In this document: positions 47,072-54,770 of the stretch, piece after piece
Position numbering within the stretch: the first letter of the stretch is position 1
Layout: each line of letters opens with the position of its first letter
Source of the DNA: Zobellia galactanivorans
GTDB lineage: Bacteria; Bacteroidota; Bacteroidia; Flavobacteriales; Flavobacteriaceae
Length of the DNA stretch: 64,000 nucleotides
Reading direction: 5' to 3'
Assembly: GCF_000973105.1 (NCBI RefSeq)
Contig: NC_015844.1
Span: 3,654,501 to 3,718,500 of the forward strand
The notes under the pieces: model-generated
What the model was told of the DNA's origin: nothing
Seen by the model: only the letters and a program-made list of their open reading frames with translations
Databases searched by the model: none
Program-made: the position numbers and the translations under genes

Positions 47072-47719
47072 ATGAAAACCGAGAGAAATTGGAATAAAGC
47101 GAAATGGATTTTTAAACCTGATGGAAGTTTAAAAGATATTTACGTGCAAGATGTTGACTCTTCGGATTGGAAAAAACTGATTGAATTTCTGAATTCGGAA
47201 TACAATCTAATATTTGGAATTGATAAAGAAAACGGAAAAAAAAGAATTGACTTTGATTACGTCCAAAAAATGTGGAATGACGAAACTGGAAAATTAGAAA
47301 CTAAATCTCTGACAATAGATTTAAACGGAGTTTTAGTCAAAAGTTATTTCTTTTGTCCAGAACAAATTGAATTTGACATACAACCAACTGAAATAAAATC
47401 GGAATCGGAACTGAATTCGATTTTGGATTTTATGCAGTCAATTAGTAAGTCACTCAAAAAACAGGCAACTCTTACAGATGAAAATAACGCCAAATTTCCT
47501 CTAATAAAAGTTGACTTTGAAAACGGAATTGAAAAAATACTGACCGAAAAGGAAATGATAGCAATCTCGAAAAAAGCAGGAATTTATATCGATTGGATTT
47601 CGAGAATGAAAGGATGGCTTTTTCCGAAACCAATTACTAATGAAGAATTAGAATATATGGCAATGGAAAGTGCTTGCAAACCATTTGAACCAGTTGGAAA
47701 AGAGCAAAACGTGTGGTAA
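47072..47719 (+). CDS. Cassette 4: hypothetical soluble protein
   Basis: A 215-aa protein with no signal peptide and no family I can name. The first half is W/K-rich (NWNKAKWIFKPDGSLKDIYV) and charged, reminiscent of small immunity or SMI1-like proteins, but without a decisive motif. The ATG is 6 bp from the end of the cassette-start repeat GTTACCACAC. The stop codon TAA (47717-47719) lies inside the closing repeat GTGTGGTAAC, so gene and recombination site overlap. Confidence 0.75.
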   Translation: MKTERNWNKAKWIFKPDGSLKDIYVQDVDSSDWKKLIEFLNSEYNLIFGIDKENGKKRIDFDYVQKMWNDETGKLETKSLTIDLNGVLVKSYFFCPEQIEFDIQPTEIKSESELNSILDFMQSISKSLKKQATLTDENNAKFPLIKVDFENGIEKILTEKEMIAISKKAGIYIDWISRMKGWLFPKPITNEELEYMAMESACKPFEPVGKEQNVW

Positions 47720-47847
47720 CACCGTGTATAATTAATGGCTGGTTCTCGCCTACTTACGAAAATCCTCGCGGATTTTCTATTCGGTTTTTATTTGCTAAAT
47801 CAGGTGCTTAAACACGCCACTAATCATACACAATCACGTTACCCAAC
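47711..47847 (+). repeat. attC-like element 4 (end of cassette 4)
   Basis: GTGTGGTAAC (47711-47720) complements GTTACCACAC at 47057. Inner arms GTGTATAATTAATGGC (47724-47739) and GCCACTAATCATACAC (47816-47831) have two differences, both bottom-strand G.T wobbles. The loop CTTACGAAAATCCTCGCGGA matches that of element 2. Ends CACG|TTACCCAAC. Confidence 0.88.
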
Positions 47848-47863
47848 ATTTAAAGAAACATCA

Positions 47864-48334
47864 TTGAAAAAGGTAATATTCTATATTATAATGGGTTTAA
47901 TTTATTCTTGTGATTATGTGAGAAATCAGGAGATTCCAGACAAAGCAAATATTTTGAAAGAATCAATGGTCTGTTCTCCTGCGGCATATAGAATAAATAA
48001 GATTGATTTAAAAAATAGCGTACCACTTGACGAATGGCAGGATAATTTAACGTGCGAAGGTTATTCAAAAAGACCGATGCAACAGCCTTGGACACCATAT
48101 AAACTTCTATCTGAAATAAGAAAAAAAGAGATTCTTCAGATGTTTGATTTTTTTCACAAAAATTACCCAGAATGTAAGATACTCCAGGATTTAAAGTTTG
48201 AAGAGGGATTTTTTGCTGCCTGTATCACAGAACAATTTTATCAGTCGGAGAACAAGATAAGAACAAGCTTCCACACAATGTTTATTTTGAATAAAGAAAA
48301 AAAAGTCCTCTACACTATTAAAGATTTAAATTGA
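47864..48334 (+). CDS. Cassette 5: lipoprotein of unknown function
   Basis: A 156-aa protein from the TTG at 47864, 16 bp after the cassette-start repeat; the longer open frame runs back through the attC-like element and is not credible. It starts M-K-K-V-I-F-Y-I-I-M-G-L-I-Y-S-C-D, a short lipoprotein signal with lipobox LIYSC. The mature part has the motif NYPECKILQDLKFEEGFFAA and shares no family I recognise. The closing repeat lies 148 bp past the stop, leaving a gene-free tail. Confidence 0.65.
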   Translation: MKKVIFYIIMGLIYSCDYVRNQEIPDKANILKESMVCSPAAYRINKIDLKNSVPLDEWQDNLTCEGYSKRPMQQPWTPYKLLSEIRKKEILQMFDFFHKNYPECKILQDLKFEEGFFAACITEQFYQSENKIRTSFHTMFILNKEKKVLYTIKDLN

Positions 48335-48482
48335 AACATAAGTTCTTAAAAAACCAGCAGACGGATTTCTCATTAAACTGAATATAACTGACAGGATTGA
48401 TAAATTTTATCAAAATTAAAAAATTAACCTAAATTCGGATTGGAGAAAATTACGGGTTGAGAGAATCAGTGGAACGAAAAAC

Positions 48483-48685
48483 GTTGGGTAACAATGGCTA
48501 TACTCAATGCGGGCGTAAGTGCTGAATCCATTGGTCTGGGCGTGCCGACGAGCACCGCAAAATCTTTTGGATTTTGCTTTTGAGCGGGACAAGATAAAAC
48601 CAAAACAAAAAGATTTTTGCTATTGCGTGGCGGAAAAGTAGTTTCGTGCAGCCCCGCACTGAGCATAGCCGAGACGTTGTGGTGC
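48483..48685 (+). repeat. attC-like element 5 (end of cassette 5)
   Basis: GTTGGGTAAC (48483-48492) complements GTTACCCAAC at 47838. Inner arms GGCTATACTCAATGCGGG (48496-48513) and CCCGCACTGAGCATAGCC (48653-48670) have two differences, both bottom-strand G.T wobbles. The loop contains the GCAAAATCTTTTGGATTTTG and GTGGCGGAAA segments shared with elements 6 and, in part, 10. Ends GACG|TTGTGGTGC. Together with 48335-48482 it fills the gene-free stretch here. Confidence 0.88.
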
Positions 48686-48700
48686 ATTTAAAAAAATTAG

Positions 48701-49093
48701 ATGAAATTCAAATATTTGTTCATATTAAGCATTCTCATAATAAGTTGTGCTGATAAAAAGACTAGTACTGTGAAAATGGAATTAATGGTATTATCCAATT
48801 ACGGAGCGGAGGAAAAAATAATTTCAGATAGCACCTCTTTATCTCAAATTAAGGAAACTATGAAAGAAATTGATTGGAATACTTTTAATCAAGTGATTCT
48901 TTCCACAGATAATAGCAATTGGATTGAGGTTGGCGGAAATTTAAATGAAGATGGACTCTCTTCAATGTATGAGGAAAATGGAAAGCAATTTGTTATTAAT
49001 GAACCACCTTCCTCAATTGACCATATGACAGAAATTCTAATATCTTATTTTAATGGAGATGGAAACTTTAAAAAAGACAACAACTTTGAATAA
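48701..49093 (+). CDS. Cassette 6, gene 1: small lipoprotein
   Basis: A 130-aa lipoprotein (MKFKYLFILSILIISCADKK, lipobox IIISC). The mature part is acidic, with TMKEIDWNTFNQVILSTDNS and WIEVGGNLNEDGLSSMYEEN, which resembles immunity-type proteins of bacterial toxin systems (Imm1-like), but the match is only suggestive. The ATG is 15 bp past the cassette-start repeat GTTGTGGTGC. It is followed after 15 bp by a second gene in the same cassette. Confidence 0.72.
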   Translation: MKFKYLFILSILIISCADKKTSTVKMELMVLSNYGAEEKIISDSTSLSQIKETMKEIDWNTFNQVILSTDNSNWIEVGGNLNEDGLSSMYEENGKQFVINEPPSSIDHMTEILISYFNGDGNFKKDNNFE

Positions 49094-49108
49094 AACTAAA
49101 AAGAGATA

Positions 49109-49609
49109 ATGGGTTCAAAGGTTCCAACTGTACGACAAACCAATTGGATTTCAATAATCCCACATTTAATCGTAATGGGCGTTATAATCTTTGTGTGGTT
49201 TTTAATAAATCCACAAAATGCAGTTCTTTATGGTGCAATCACATATCTTTTAATTTCATTTTCATTGAGAAATCTAATTCCACGAGACCACAGAAATGGA
49301 ATAAAGAAAAATAATTCAGAAAAATTTAAAGATGCGATTCCTGACTTTGAAAAAAGTTATGCTTTTTTTAAAAAATACGAATGGATTGATAAGTACAGGT
49401 TTATAACATTATTAAGCTCCTCCAAAATGTCATATCGAGAAATGGCATTAGCCAACATAGGGTTTTGCTATTCACAAATTGGGAATGGAATAAAATCGAA
49501 GGAATACTACGAACGGACTTTAAAAGAGTTTCCCGAAAGTGGATTGGCTAAATCCGCATTGAATATGATAAATGCGATGGAAAAAAACGCACCACAACAA
49601 AACCTATAA
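49109..49609 (+). CDS. Cassette 6, gene 2: membrane protein with TPR-like domain
   Basis: A 166-aa protein with two membrane helices (residues 14-32 and 37-52) and a C-terminal helical domain containing a TPR-like repeat (MALANIGFCYSQIGNGIKSKEYYERTLKEFPES). The last codons (EKNAPQQNL) and the stop lie inside attC-like element 6, which begins at 49589, so the coding sequence runs 20 bp into the recombination site. The function is unknown; pairing with a lipoprotein suggests a cell-envelope role. Confidence 0.72.
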   Translation: MGSKVPTVRQTNWISIIPHLIVMGVIIFVWFLINPQNAVLYGAITYLLISFSLRNLIPRDHRNGIKKNNSEKFKDAIPDFEKSYAFFKKYEWIDKYRFITLLSSSKMSYREMALANIGFCYSQIGNGIKSKEYYERTLKEFPESGLAKSALNMINAMEKNAPQQNL

Positions 49610-49790
49610 ACAATACGGGCTTAGGGCATAGTCGCAGGGTTTGCGTATTTTTATGAAGACCGCAAAATCTTTGGGATTTTGCTTTGTAGAGAAAAAAAGA
49701 AAAAACAAAACACAAAGATTTGGCTATGTGTGTGGCGGAAAGCAAACGCTAGTTTACTCACGTACTGTTCATAGCTCAGGCGTTGGCAGC
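49589..49790 (+). repeat. attC-like element 6 (end of cassette 6)
   Basis: GCACCACAAC (49589-49598) complements GTTGTGGTGC at 48676. Inner arms CTATAAACAATACG (49604-49617) and CGTACTGTTCATAG (49761-49774) have two differences, both bottom-strand G.T wobbles. The loop shares its blocks with elements 5 and 10. Ends GGCG|TTGGCAGC. Confidence 0.87.
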
Positions 49791-49816
49791 AAGGCGAAAA
49801 CGACAGAAATACACTT

Positions 49817-49832
49817 TTTACCAAATGGTAAA
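49817..49832. promoter_or_regulatory. Palindromic operator upstream of the Crp-type regulator
   Basis: TTTACCAAATGGTAAA is an almost perfect 16-bp palindrome, 33 bp before the regulator start. It matches the perfect palindrome at 50430-50445 at 15 of 16 positions, suggesting autoregulation. Confidence 0.65.
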
Positions 49833-49865
49833 TGACGCAAAACAAAGATATATTACTTTGCAGTA

Positions 49866-50423
49866 ATGAAAGAATTTATAGAGTACATCTTGCAATATGG
49901 TAATTTGAATAAACAGCAAATTGACTTGATTACAAGCAAAGCAAAAGAAATTGAACTTAACAAAGACGACTATTTTGCAGAAGCGGGAAAAGTTTTGAAA
50001 CAAGTCGGGTTTATTATTGAGGGTATTCTTCGTATTTGTTATTACAACAACAAAGGTGAAGAAATCACTAAAATTTTCATTGAAGAAAACCATCTTCTTT
50101 TCAACTTAAATAATGCACCTTCAACGGAATATATACAGGCTGCAACAGATTGTAAGCTACTTGTATTTTCTAACAAAGATTGGAAAGAAATTTCTGAAAC
50201 TATAATTGATTGGGAACATATTATTCAAAAGATTACGAATAAATCACTTGCGCAAAAATTGGAACGAGTAAGTCCGTTAGTTTCACAAGATGCAACCACA
50301 CGTTATCTAGAATTTATGGAAAAATATCCAACACTTGTCAATCGCATTCCCTTATCATACATCGCTTCATATTTGGGAATCACACAACAGTCGTTGAGTA
50401 GAATAAGAAAAAATATTCGCTAA
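49866..50423 (+). CDS. Cassette 7, gene 1: Crp/Fnr-family regulator
   Basis: A 185-aa protein. Residues 10-115 form a cyclic-nucleotide-binding-type beta-roll (IELNKDDYFAEAGKVLKQVG FIIEGILRICYYN). The C-terminal helix-turn-helix is ITQQSLSRIRKNI, the short form typical of Bacteroidota Crp-like regulators of SDR and oxidoreductase genes. Palindromic TTTACCANATGGTAAA copies before this gene and before the adjacent SDR gene are its probable targets. ATG at 49866, 34 bp after the first operator. Confidence 0.88.
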   Translation: MKEFIEYILQYGNLNKQQIDLITSKAKEIELNKDDYFAEAGKVLKQVGFIIEGILRICYYNNKGEEITKIFIEENHLLFNLNNAPSTEYIQAATDCKLLVFSNKDWKEISETIIDWEHIIQKITNKSLAQKLERVSPLVSQDATTRYLEFMEKYPTLVNRIPLSYIASYLGITQQSLSRIRKNIR

Positions 50424-50429
50424 ACTGAT

Positions 50430-50445
50430 TTTACCATATGGTAAA
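50430..50445. promoter_or_regulatory. Perfect palindromic operator upstream of the SDR gene
   Basis: TTTACCATATGGTAAA is a perfect 16-bp palindrome, 6 bp after the regulator stop and 60 bp before the SDR start. It is the second copy of the cassette's operator (first at 49817). Confidence 0.7.
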
Positions 50446-50505
50446 CAGGTTCATTTTTAATCTGTGCACTTTTGTTCCATCAATTTATATTAAAAAATAA
50501 AGAAA

Positions 50506-51315
50506 ATGGACAAAACAATTTTTATTACAGGCGCATCATCAGGATTAGGAAAAGCAACTGCCAAATTATTTGCGGCAAATGGTTGGACGGTAATTGCTAC
50601 AATGCGTAATCCCGAAAAAGAAACAGAACTTACTGAGTTACCAAACATTCATCTTTTGAAGTTGGACATCAATAATGCCAAGCAAATTGCTCAAGTAGCT
50701 TCTGAAGCAGAAAAAATAAGTCCTGTAGATGTATTATTCAATAATGCAGCGTATGGACTTATGGGAGCTTTTGAGGGGACTAGCGATGAACAATTAACAA
50801 GACAGATCAACACTAATTTCTTAGGAACAATACTCGTTACAAAATCATTTCTTCCTTACTTCAGAGCAAGAAAAGGAGGAACGATTATTACTGTTACATC
50901 TTCAACCGCTAATATTCCTTATCCGTTTGTAGCAGTTTATGCAGCAACAAAATCAGCATTGGAAACGTGGACGGAAGGAATGAGCTACGAACTAAATGAG
51001 TTTGGAATCAATATCAAAACAATTGTTCCTGCTTATATGCAAACTAGCTTTGGAAATAATGCACAAATGGTTTCTCATCAAAATTATCAGGAAGTTTTTA
51101 ATCAATACATCACGGCAATGAAAGCAGATTCAAATGCAAAAAAAGATACACCTGAAACCATTGCCAATGTAGTTTTCCAAGCTGCGACAGACAACAAAAA
51201 GCAATTACACTACACAGCTGGCAATCTTTCAACAGTAGAATATGAATGGCTGAGAAAAGATGGAATAGAAAATGTAATTTCAACAATGAAAAAGCGATTC
51301 TTTGAACACGAATAA
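50506..51315 (+). CDS. Cassette 7, gene 2: short-chain dehydrogenase/reductase
   Basis: A 269-aa classical SDR. The NAD(P) motif TGASSGLGKATAKLF is at residues 7-21, NNAAYG (about 84-89) and the catalytic Ser-Tyr-Lys in TVTSSTANIPYPFVAVYAAT (YAATK) are intact. Pairing of an SDR with a Crp-type regulator, with shared operators, is a common stand-alone module in Bacteroidota. The substrate is unknown. The gene stops 17 bp before the closing repeat GCTGCCAAC of the cassette. Confidence 0.9.
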   Translation: MDKTIFITGASSGLGKATAKLFAANGWTVIATMRNPEKETELTELPNIHLLKLDINNAKQIAQVASEAEKISPVDVLFNNAAYGLMGAFEGTSDEQLTRQINTNFLGTILVTKSFLPYFRARKGGTIITVTSSTANIPYPFVAVYAATKSALETWTEGMSYELNEFGINIKTIVPAYMQTSFGNNAQMVSHQNYQEVFNQYITAMKADSNAKKDTPETIANVVFQAATDNKKQLHYTAGNLSTVEYEWLRKDGIENVISTMKKRFFEHE

Positions 51316-51332
51316 TGACGTAAAAAAGCCCA

Positions 51333-51523
51333 GCTGCCAACAACGTATATAGCTCATAGCTAATCAGTTGCTCAAACGAAGTTAAGATATAATTGGAAAG
51401 TCGCCAAATTTTTAAATTTGACGATTAGATAAATAGTAAAATTTGAAAATCTGGCTTGTGCTTAATCCGAAATTTATTTCCTAATTTGCACGCTACAAGC
51501 CATATACACAACCGTTGGCAACA
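51333..51523 (+). repeat. attC-like element 7 (end of cassette 7)
   Basis: GCTGCCAAC (51333-51341) complements GTTGGCAGC at 49782. Inner arms GTATATAGCTCATAGC (51345-51360) and GCTACAAGCCATATAC (51492-51507) differ at three positions, all bottom-strand G.T wobbles. The loop block CGCCAAATTTTTAA is shared with element 1. Ends AACCG|TTGGCAACA. Confidence 0.87.
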
Positions 51524-51530
51524 ATTTCAA

Positions 51531-51878
51531 ATGAAGAAACTCATATTACCTCTTTTGTGTATTATTTTATTAATCATCTGGAATAACTACTATCCAAAAT
51601 GGGCAATTACCGGAACATACGTAAGCAATAATTCTGAACCAATTCTTGAAGGGCCGTCTTCAATTGACACTCTGGTTCTATTTAAAAATGGAACTTTTAA
51701 AAATGGAGCTTGGGGAATAGGGGATTATAAAATAAAAGGAGGCGATATCGAATTCTCCTATGAATATGAATATGGAAAAGCAGGTTATCACACCAGTATT
51801 GATAGGTTTTTATTCGTCGGAAAACCAAGAATATCCCTGAATTATGACCTAGGTTACTATTACAAAAAAGTGAAATAA
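51531..51878 (+). CDS. Cassette 8: small exported or membrane-anchored protein
   Basis: A 115-aa protein from the ATG at 51531, just 7 bp past the cassette-start repeat; the open frame extends upstream through the attC-like element and is not credible. It begins MKKLILPLLCIILLIIWNNY, an N-terminal anchor or signal. The remaining 90 residues are beta-rich (ITGTYVSNNSEPILEGPSSI; LVLFKNGTFKNGAWGIGDYK), like small lipocalin-type proteins. No family is certain. Confidence 0.75.
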   Translation: MKKLILPLLCIILLIIWNNYYPKWAITGTYVSNNSEPILEGPSSIDTLVLFKNGTFKNGAWGIGDYKIKGGDIEFSYEYEYGKAGYHTSIDRFLFVGKPRISLNYDLGYYYKKVK

Positions 51879-51881
51879 AAG

Positions 51882-52041
51882 TGTTGCCAACAAAATCTCA
51901 ACGCAATTTCGGTCTTTAAACAACTATGCACATGGACTTCACTCAGAATCAACTGTTGCGCAGATGGACTTTACTCGGACGAAAATAGTAAGAATTAATA
52001 ATGGAAACGGTACACTCGAACGGAGAAAAACTGTTGCCAAC
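51882..52041 (+). repeat. Aberrant attC-like element 8 with duplicated end repeat
   Basis: TGTTGCCAAC closes cassette 8 at 51882-51891 and occurs again at 52032-52041. The stretch between has two related segments, ATGGACTTCACTCAGA (51931-) and ATGGACTTTACTCGGA (51964-), and no clear inner arms. IS1182 copy 2 begins right after it, so this is probably a rearranged element. Confidence 0.5.
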
Positions 52042-52050
52042 AATAGTAAC

Positions 52051-53760
52051 CGTTGCACAACCCCATAATCATTAAAATAACGACTCACATAACCGCTTTT
52101 TAAGGCGGTTTTATCTTTTAGACCACTGGCCAACCTATATTTTTTGGGTAGCCTACAAGTGAACTTTGAAATGCTTGGAAGCAGTTTTTTGCGATGCGCG
52201 GCAAAACAAAGCTTCCCGCCCCGCTTTTTGAACGTTTTTCCGTGAATTTCAGGTACTTTTTCAGGTTGTAGGCAATCGCCGAGAGGTGCATGACCTTGTT
52301 CGCCTGTTCGAGCCCTATGGTATTCACCTTCCTCAGCCCCATGAACTGTGTCAACGTTCCAAAAACGGGCTCTACCGTACTCTGTCGTTTGCCTTTCATA
52401 TATCTGCCCTGTTGGCTGTTCACCCTTTTGATGTTCCGCTCGTACTCGGCCCGGTAATAGGTGACCGAAAATTGTTTTTCGTTCACCTTGCCCAGACATG
52501 TGGATTTCAACGGGCAGCCCTTACAGATCAGACTCGATGCGCGGTACGCTTTCTTTTTCGTACCCGTACGGTGATCCTTGAATACCTTTCTGAACGGGAT
52601 GACCTTGCCCTGTGGACAGATATAATGATCTTCGATTTCATTATACGTAAAACCCGTGGGGCCGCCCTTGTACGTGCCATGGGGCGGAATGAAGCTCTTT
52701 AGACCGATATCCTCTAGAAAGGCATAGTTCTCCCCGCTACTGTAACCCGTGTCCGCTACGCAGTTCTCCCAGACCAGGCCCTGTTGCCACAGCCTTCTTT
52801 GCAGGCGTTTTACGATGTCGGGCAACTGTTGGTTGTCCTTCCCGTCGGCATGGTAGGCCCTGATGTCCGTAATGACGTGGTGGGCCGTATCGACGCTCAA
52901 TTGGGAAAGGTAGTTCAGTTTTCTAGCCTTGCCCGGTTTTACGCTGATCCTCGCATCGGGGTCCGTGGGGCTGTAGTGCGTTTTGTTGCTCGTATACTTG
53001 GCCCCCTTGTTCTTGGCGCCCGGGCGTTGGTCCTGGTCCTTCGCCCATTTTTTGTTCCGGCCCTTTATCGCAGCCAGTTCGTTGGGGTTGGCCGTAACGC
53101 TGCGCTGGCCCTTGTCCGACCTGTCGTTCCGCGATTTACGGTGTGGCTCACCTTTGTCCATGGCACTCAGGACACGTACCTTGCACAGGTGTTCGTCCAG
53201 TTCCCTTTCGGGCACCTTAAGTTCCAAGGTGTCCATGCTCGCGTTGGCCTTCACAGGTGCGGAATCTATGGCCTGGGTATGGCCGCTCACCATTCCCTTC
53301 TCCACGCACATACGTAAAACCGTGGTGAAGACTTCCTCGAATACACTTTCCGGGAACAGTTGGCGGGTACGGCTTATCGTACTGTGCCAGGGGAGCTCCT
53401 CGTCTATATCGTACCCTATGAAATAAAGGATGTCCAACCGTAGGGAACAATGGGCCATGAGCTTGCGGTCGCTGACGATGTTCTCCAGATAGCCCACAAG
53501 GCAGAGCTTGAAGAAGACCACTGGGTCTATGCTCTTTTGGCCGCTGTTCCCGTAATAGCCTTCGGTAAGGCCGTAAAGGAAGCGTAGCTCCAAAACCTCT
53601 TTCAACCGCCTGTAGAAATTGTTCTTGGGGATTCGCTCGCTCAACTGGAAATGGGCGAACAGTTTTTCTTGATACTCCTTTTTTCCCTGCATACCTAAAA
53701 CTAACGACCCAACGTTAAGATCGCCTTGATCCTATGTGGTTTTTTCGTTAACTTGTGTAA
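52051..53760. mobile_element. IS1182-family element, copy 2
   Basis: Starts at the same AGTAACC|GTTGCACAA sequence as copy 1 (GTTGCACAA at 52052-52060). Its right end TTGTGTAA (53753-53760) is a decayed or truncated version of the TTGTGCAAC end of copy 1. It contains one minus-strand transposase and has cut off the 5' part of cassette 9. Confidence 0.72.
52118..53692 (-). CDS. IS1182-family transposase (copy 2)
   Basis: A 524-aa DDE transposase, closely similar to copy 1. The catalytic D, D and E motifs are intact (QAIDSAPVKANAS, CVADTGYSSG, QSTVEPVFGTL). The main differences from copy 1 are in the Cys-rich segment, ICKGCPLKSTCLGK here, and in scattered substitutions. Both copies share the C-terminus (YPKNIGWPVV). 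The two copies are 6.8 kb apart in direct orientation, so recombination between them could delete cassettes 4-8. Confidence 0.93.
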   Translation of the reverse strand: MQGKKEYQEKLFAHFQLSERIPKNNFYRRLKEVLELRFLYGLTEGYYGNSGQKSIDPVVFFKLCLVGYLENIVSDRKLMAHCSLRLDILYFIGYDIDEELPWHSTISRTRQLFPESVFEEVFTTVLRMCVEKGMVSGHTQAIDSAPVKANASMDTLELKVPERELDEHLCKVRVLSAMDKGEPHRKSRNDRSDKGQRSVTANPNELAAIKGRNKKWAKDQDQRPGAKNKGAKYTSNKTHYSPTDPDARISVKPGKARKLNYLSQLSVDTAHHVITDIRAYHADGKDNQQLPDIVKRLQRRLWQQGLVWENCVADTGYSSGENYAFLEDIGLKSFIPPHGTYKGGPTGFTYNEIEDHYICPQGKVIPFRKVFKDHRTGTKKKAYRASSLICKGCPLKSTCLGKVNEKQFSVTYYRAEYERNIKRVNSQQGRYMKGKRQSTVEPVFGTLTQFMGLRKVNTIGLEQANKVMHLSAIAYNLKKYLKFTEKRSKSGAGSFVLPRIAKNCFQAFQSSLVGYPKNIGWPVV

Positions 53761-53795
53761 ACTATGTCTCTTAACGAACAGCTGAAAAATTTAAG

Positions 53796-54455
53796 TTGGA
53801 ATTTCAATATTATATACACGAGGACACTTTTACTACAAACAAACAAGGTTTGAAAACTGGTACTACTATATCTAAAGTACCTTCTGTCTATACCATTAAA
53901 TATGTGGAAGATGGAGATGAGGGACCATTTAAAGACCTTCCAAGTTTAAGAAAAGAATCTAAAATTTTTCGAAAGCTCCTAACAACAAATCCAAAAAGAG
54001 CGCAACAAATTTGTCAAGAAAAGCACATAAATGTGATGAAAGATTTCGTTTTAACTGATGAAAATGTGAGTGTATCACCAGATTTTGTAGAATTAATTGA
54101 ACATTGTACTAAAGGAAAAATTAGGAATGGAAGAATTACTGGAATTCATTTTTATGATAGAGAATTAGTAAAAATTAGAAAAGTTTTAAAGAAGAATAAA
54201 AAGGGTGTATTTGAAGCCAAAATAGAATACTATGACTCTGAAATGGATAGATGGACAAAAAAGGAAAAGCCCAGTACATTTTTTCCTCCAACATGGACTT
54301 TAAACAAGTTGTTCCATGAATGTCTATTCGCTGTGAATAACAAAAAGAAAAAATTCGGAGCTTTAAACGTTTATAAATCAAAAATGGAATCTGGAATCAA
54401 CGTGGAAATTATTATCAAAGATGGACTTCTAAAATCAATTTATCCCCTGCTATAA
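53796..54455 (+). pseudogene. Cassette 9: 5'-truncated EndoU-like nuclease toxin fragment
   Basis: An open frame of 219 codons with no proper start; the frame continues upstream to a TAA near 53775, next to the end of IS1182 copy 2. The C-terminal half (GRITGIHFYDRELVKI ... GVFEAKIEYYDSEMDRW ... KPSTFFPPTWTLNKL) resembles the bacterial EndoU RNase domain found at the tips of polymorphic toxins, with the G-x-H, V/I-x-Y and S-T-F-F-P blocks in order. The first EndoU histidine may be in EHCTKGKIRNG. The N-terminal portion and secretion signals are gone. The family call is by eye only. Confidence 0.55.
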
Positions 54456-54462
54456 AAAGCCT

Positions 54463-54749
54463 GTGCCTAACAAAAGTAACCGTTGCACAACTCGTCATCG
54501 GGAATAAATTGATGGTTTTTGAATTATTAGAAATATTAAAACTCAATATGTCAGCTAGTTACATCTTATAAAAAATAACTTAACAAGTACGTATTGATGG
54601 TATTCATAGTTGCGCAACAAGCACAACGGCTATAAGCAATTGGGGCGAAAGTAATAAAACGAAAGTATAAACATAAAATAAAGGTTTGTGCTTAACCGAA
54701 AAGTTAGGGCAAAAATCCCCAACTGCTCATAGCCAAACCGTTAGCAAAC
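54463..54749 (+). repeat. attC-like element 9 (end of cassette 9), interrupted
   Basis: GTGCCTAAC (54463-54471) is the closing repeat; its partner at the start of cassette 9 was lost with the IS1182 insertion. Inner arms GGCTATAAGCAATTGGGG (54628-54645) and CCCCAACTGCTCATAGCC (54717-54734) have two differences, both bottom-strand G.T wobbles. A 137-bp element lies between core and left arm. Ends AACCG|TTAGCAAAC. It accounts for the gene-free stretch 54456-54770. Confidence 0.78.
54482..54618. mobile_element. 137-bp MITE-like element
   Basis: GTTGCACAACT (54482-54492) and AGTTGCGCAAC (54608-54618) are 10/11 terminal inverted repeats with no ORF between. The left flank GTAACC and right flank AAGCACAA match those of IS1182 copy 1 (GTAACC; AGGCACAA), so it may be mobilised by that transposase or be a minimal cassette. 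Confidence 0.5.
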
Positions 54750-54770
54750 ATTTAAAAAGCACATATTAGA

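Noticed and set aside
47735-47863. Upstream extension of the cassette 5 frame into the attC-like element
   Set aside because: The first 43 codons lie in attC-like element 4, whose sequence is conserved at the DNA level in element 2 in another context.
51456-51530. Upstream extension of the cassette 8 frame
   Set aside because: It translates attC-like element 7. The ATG at 51531 begins a normal signal segment.
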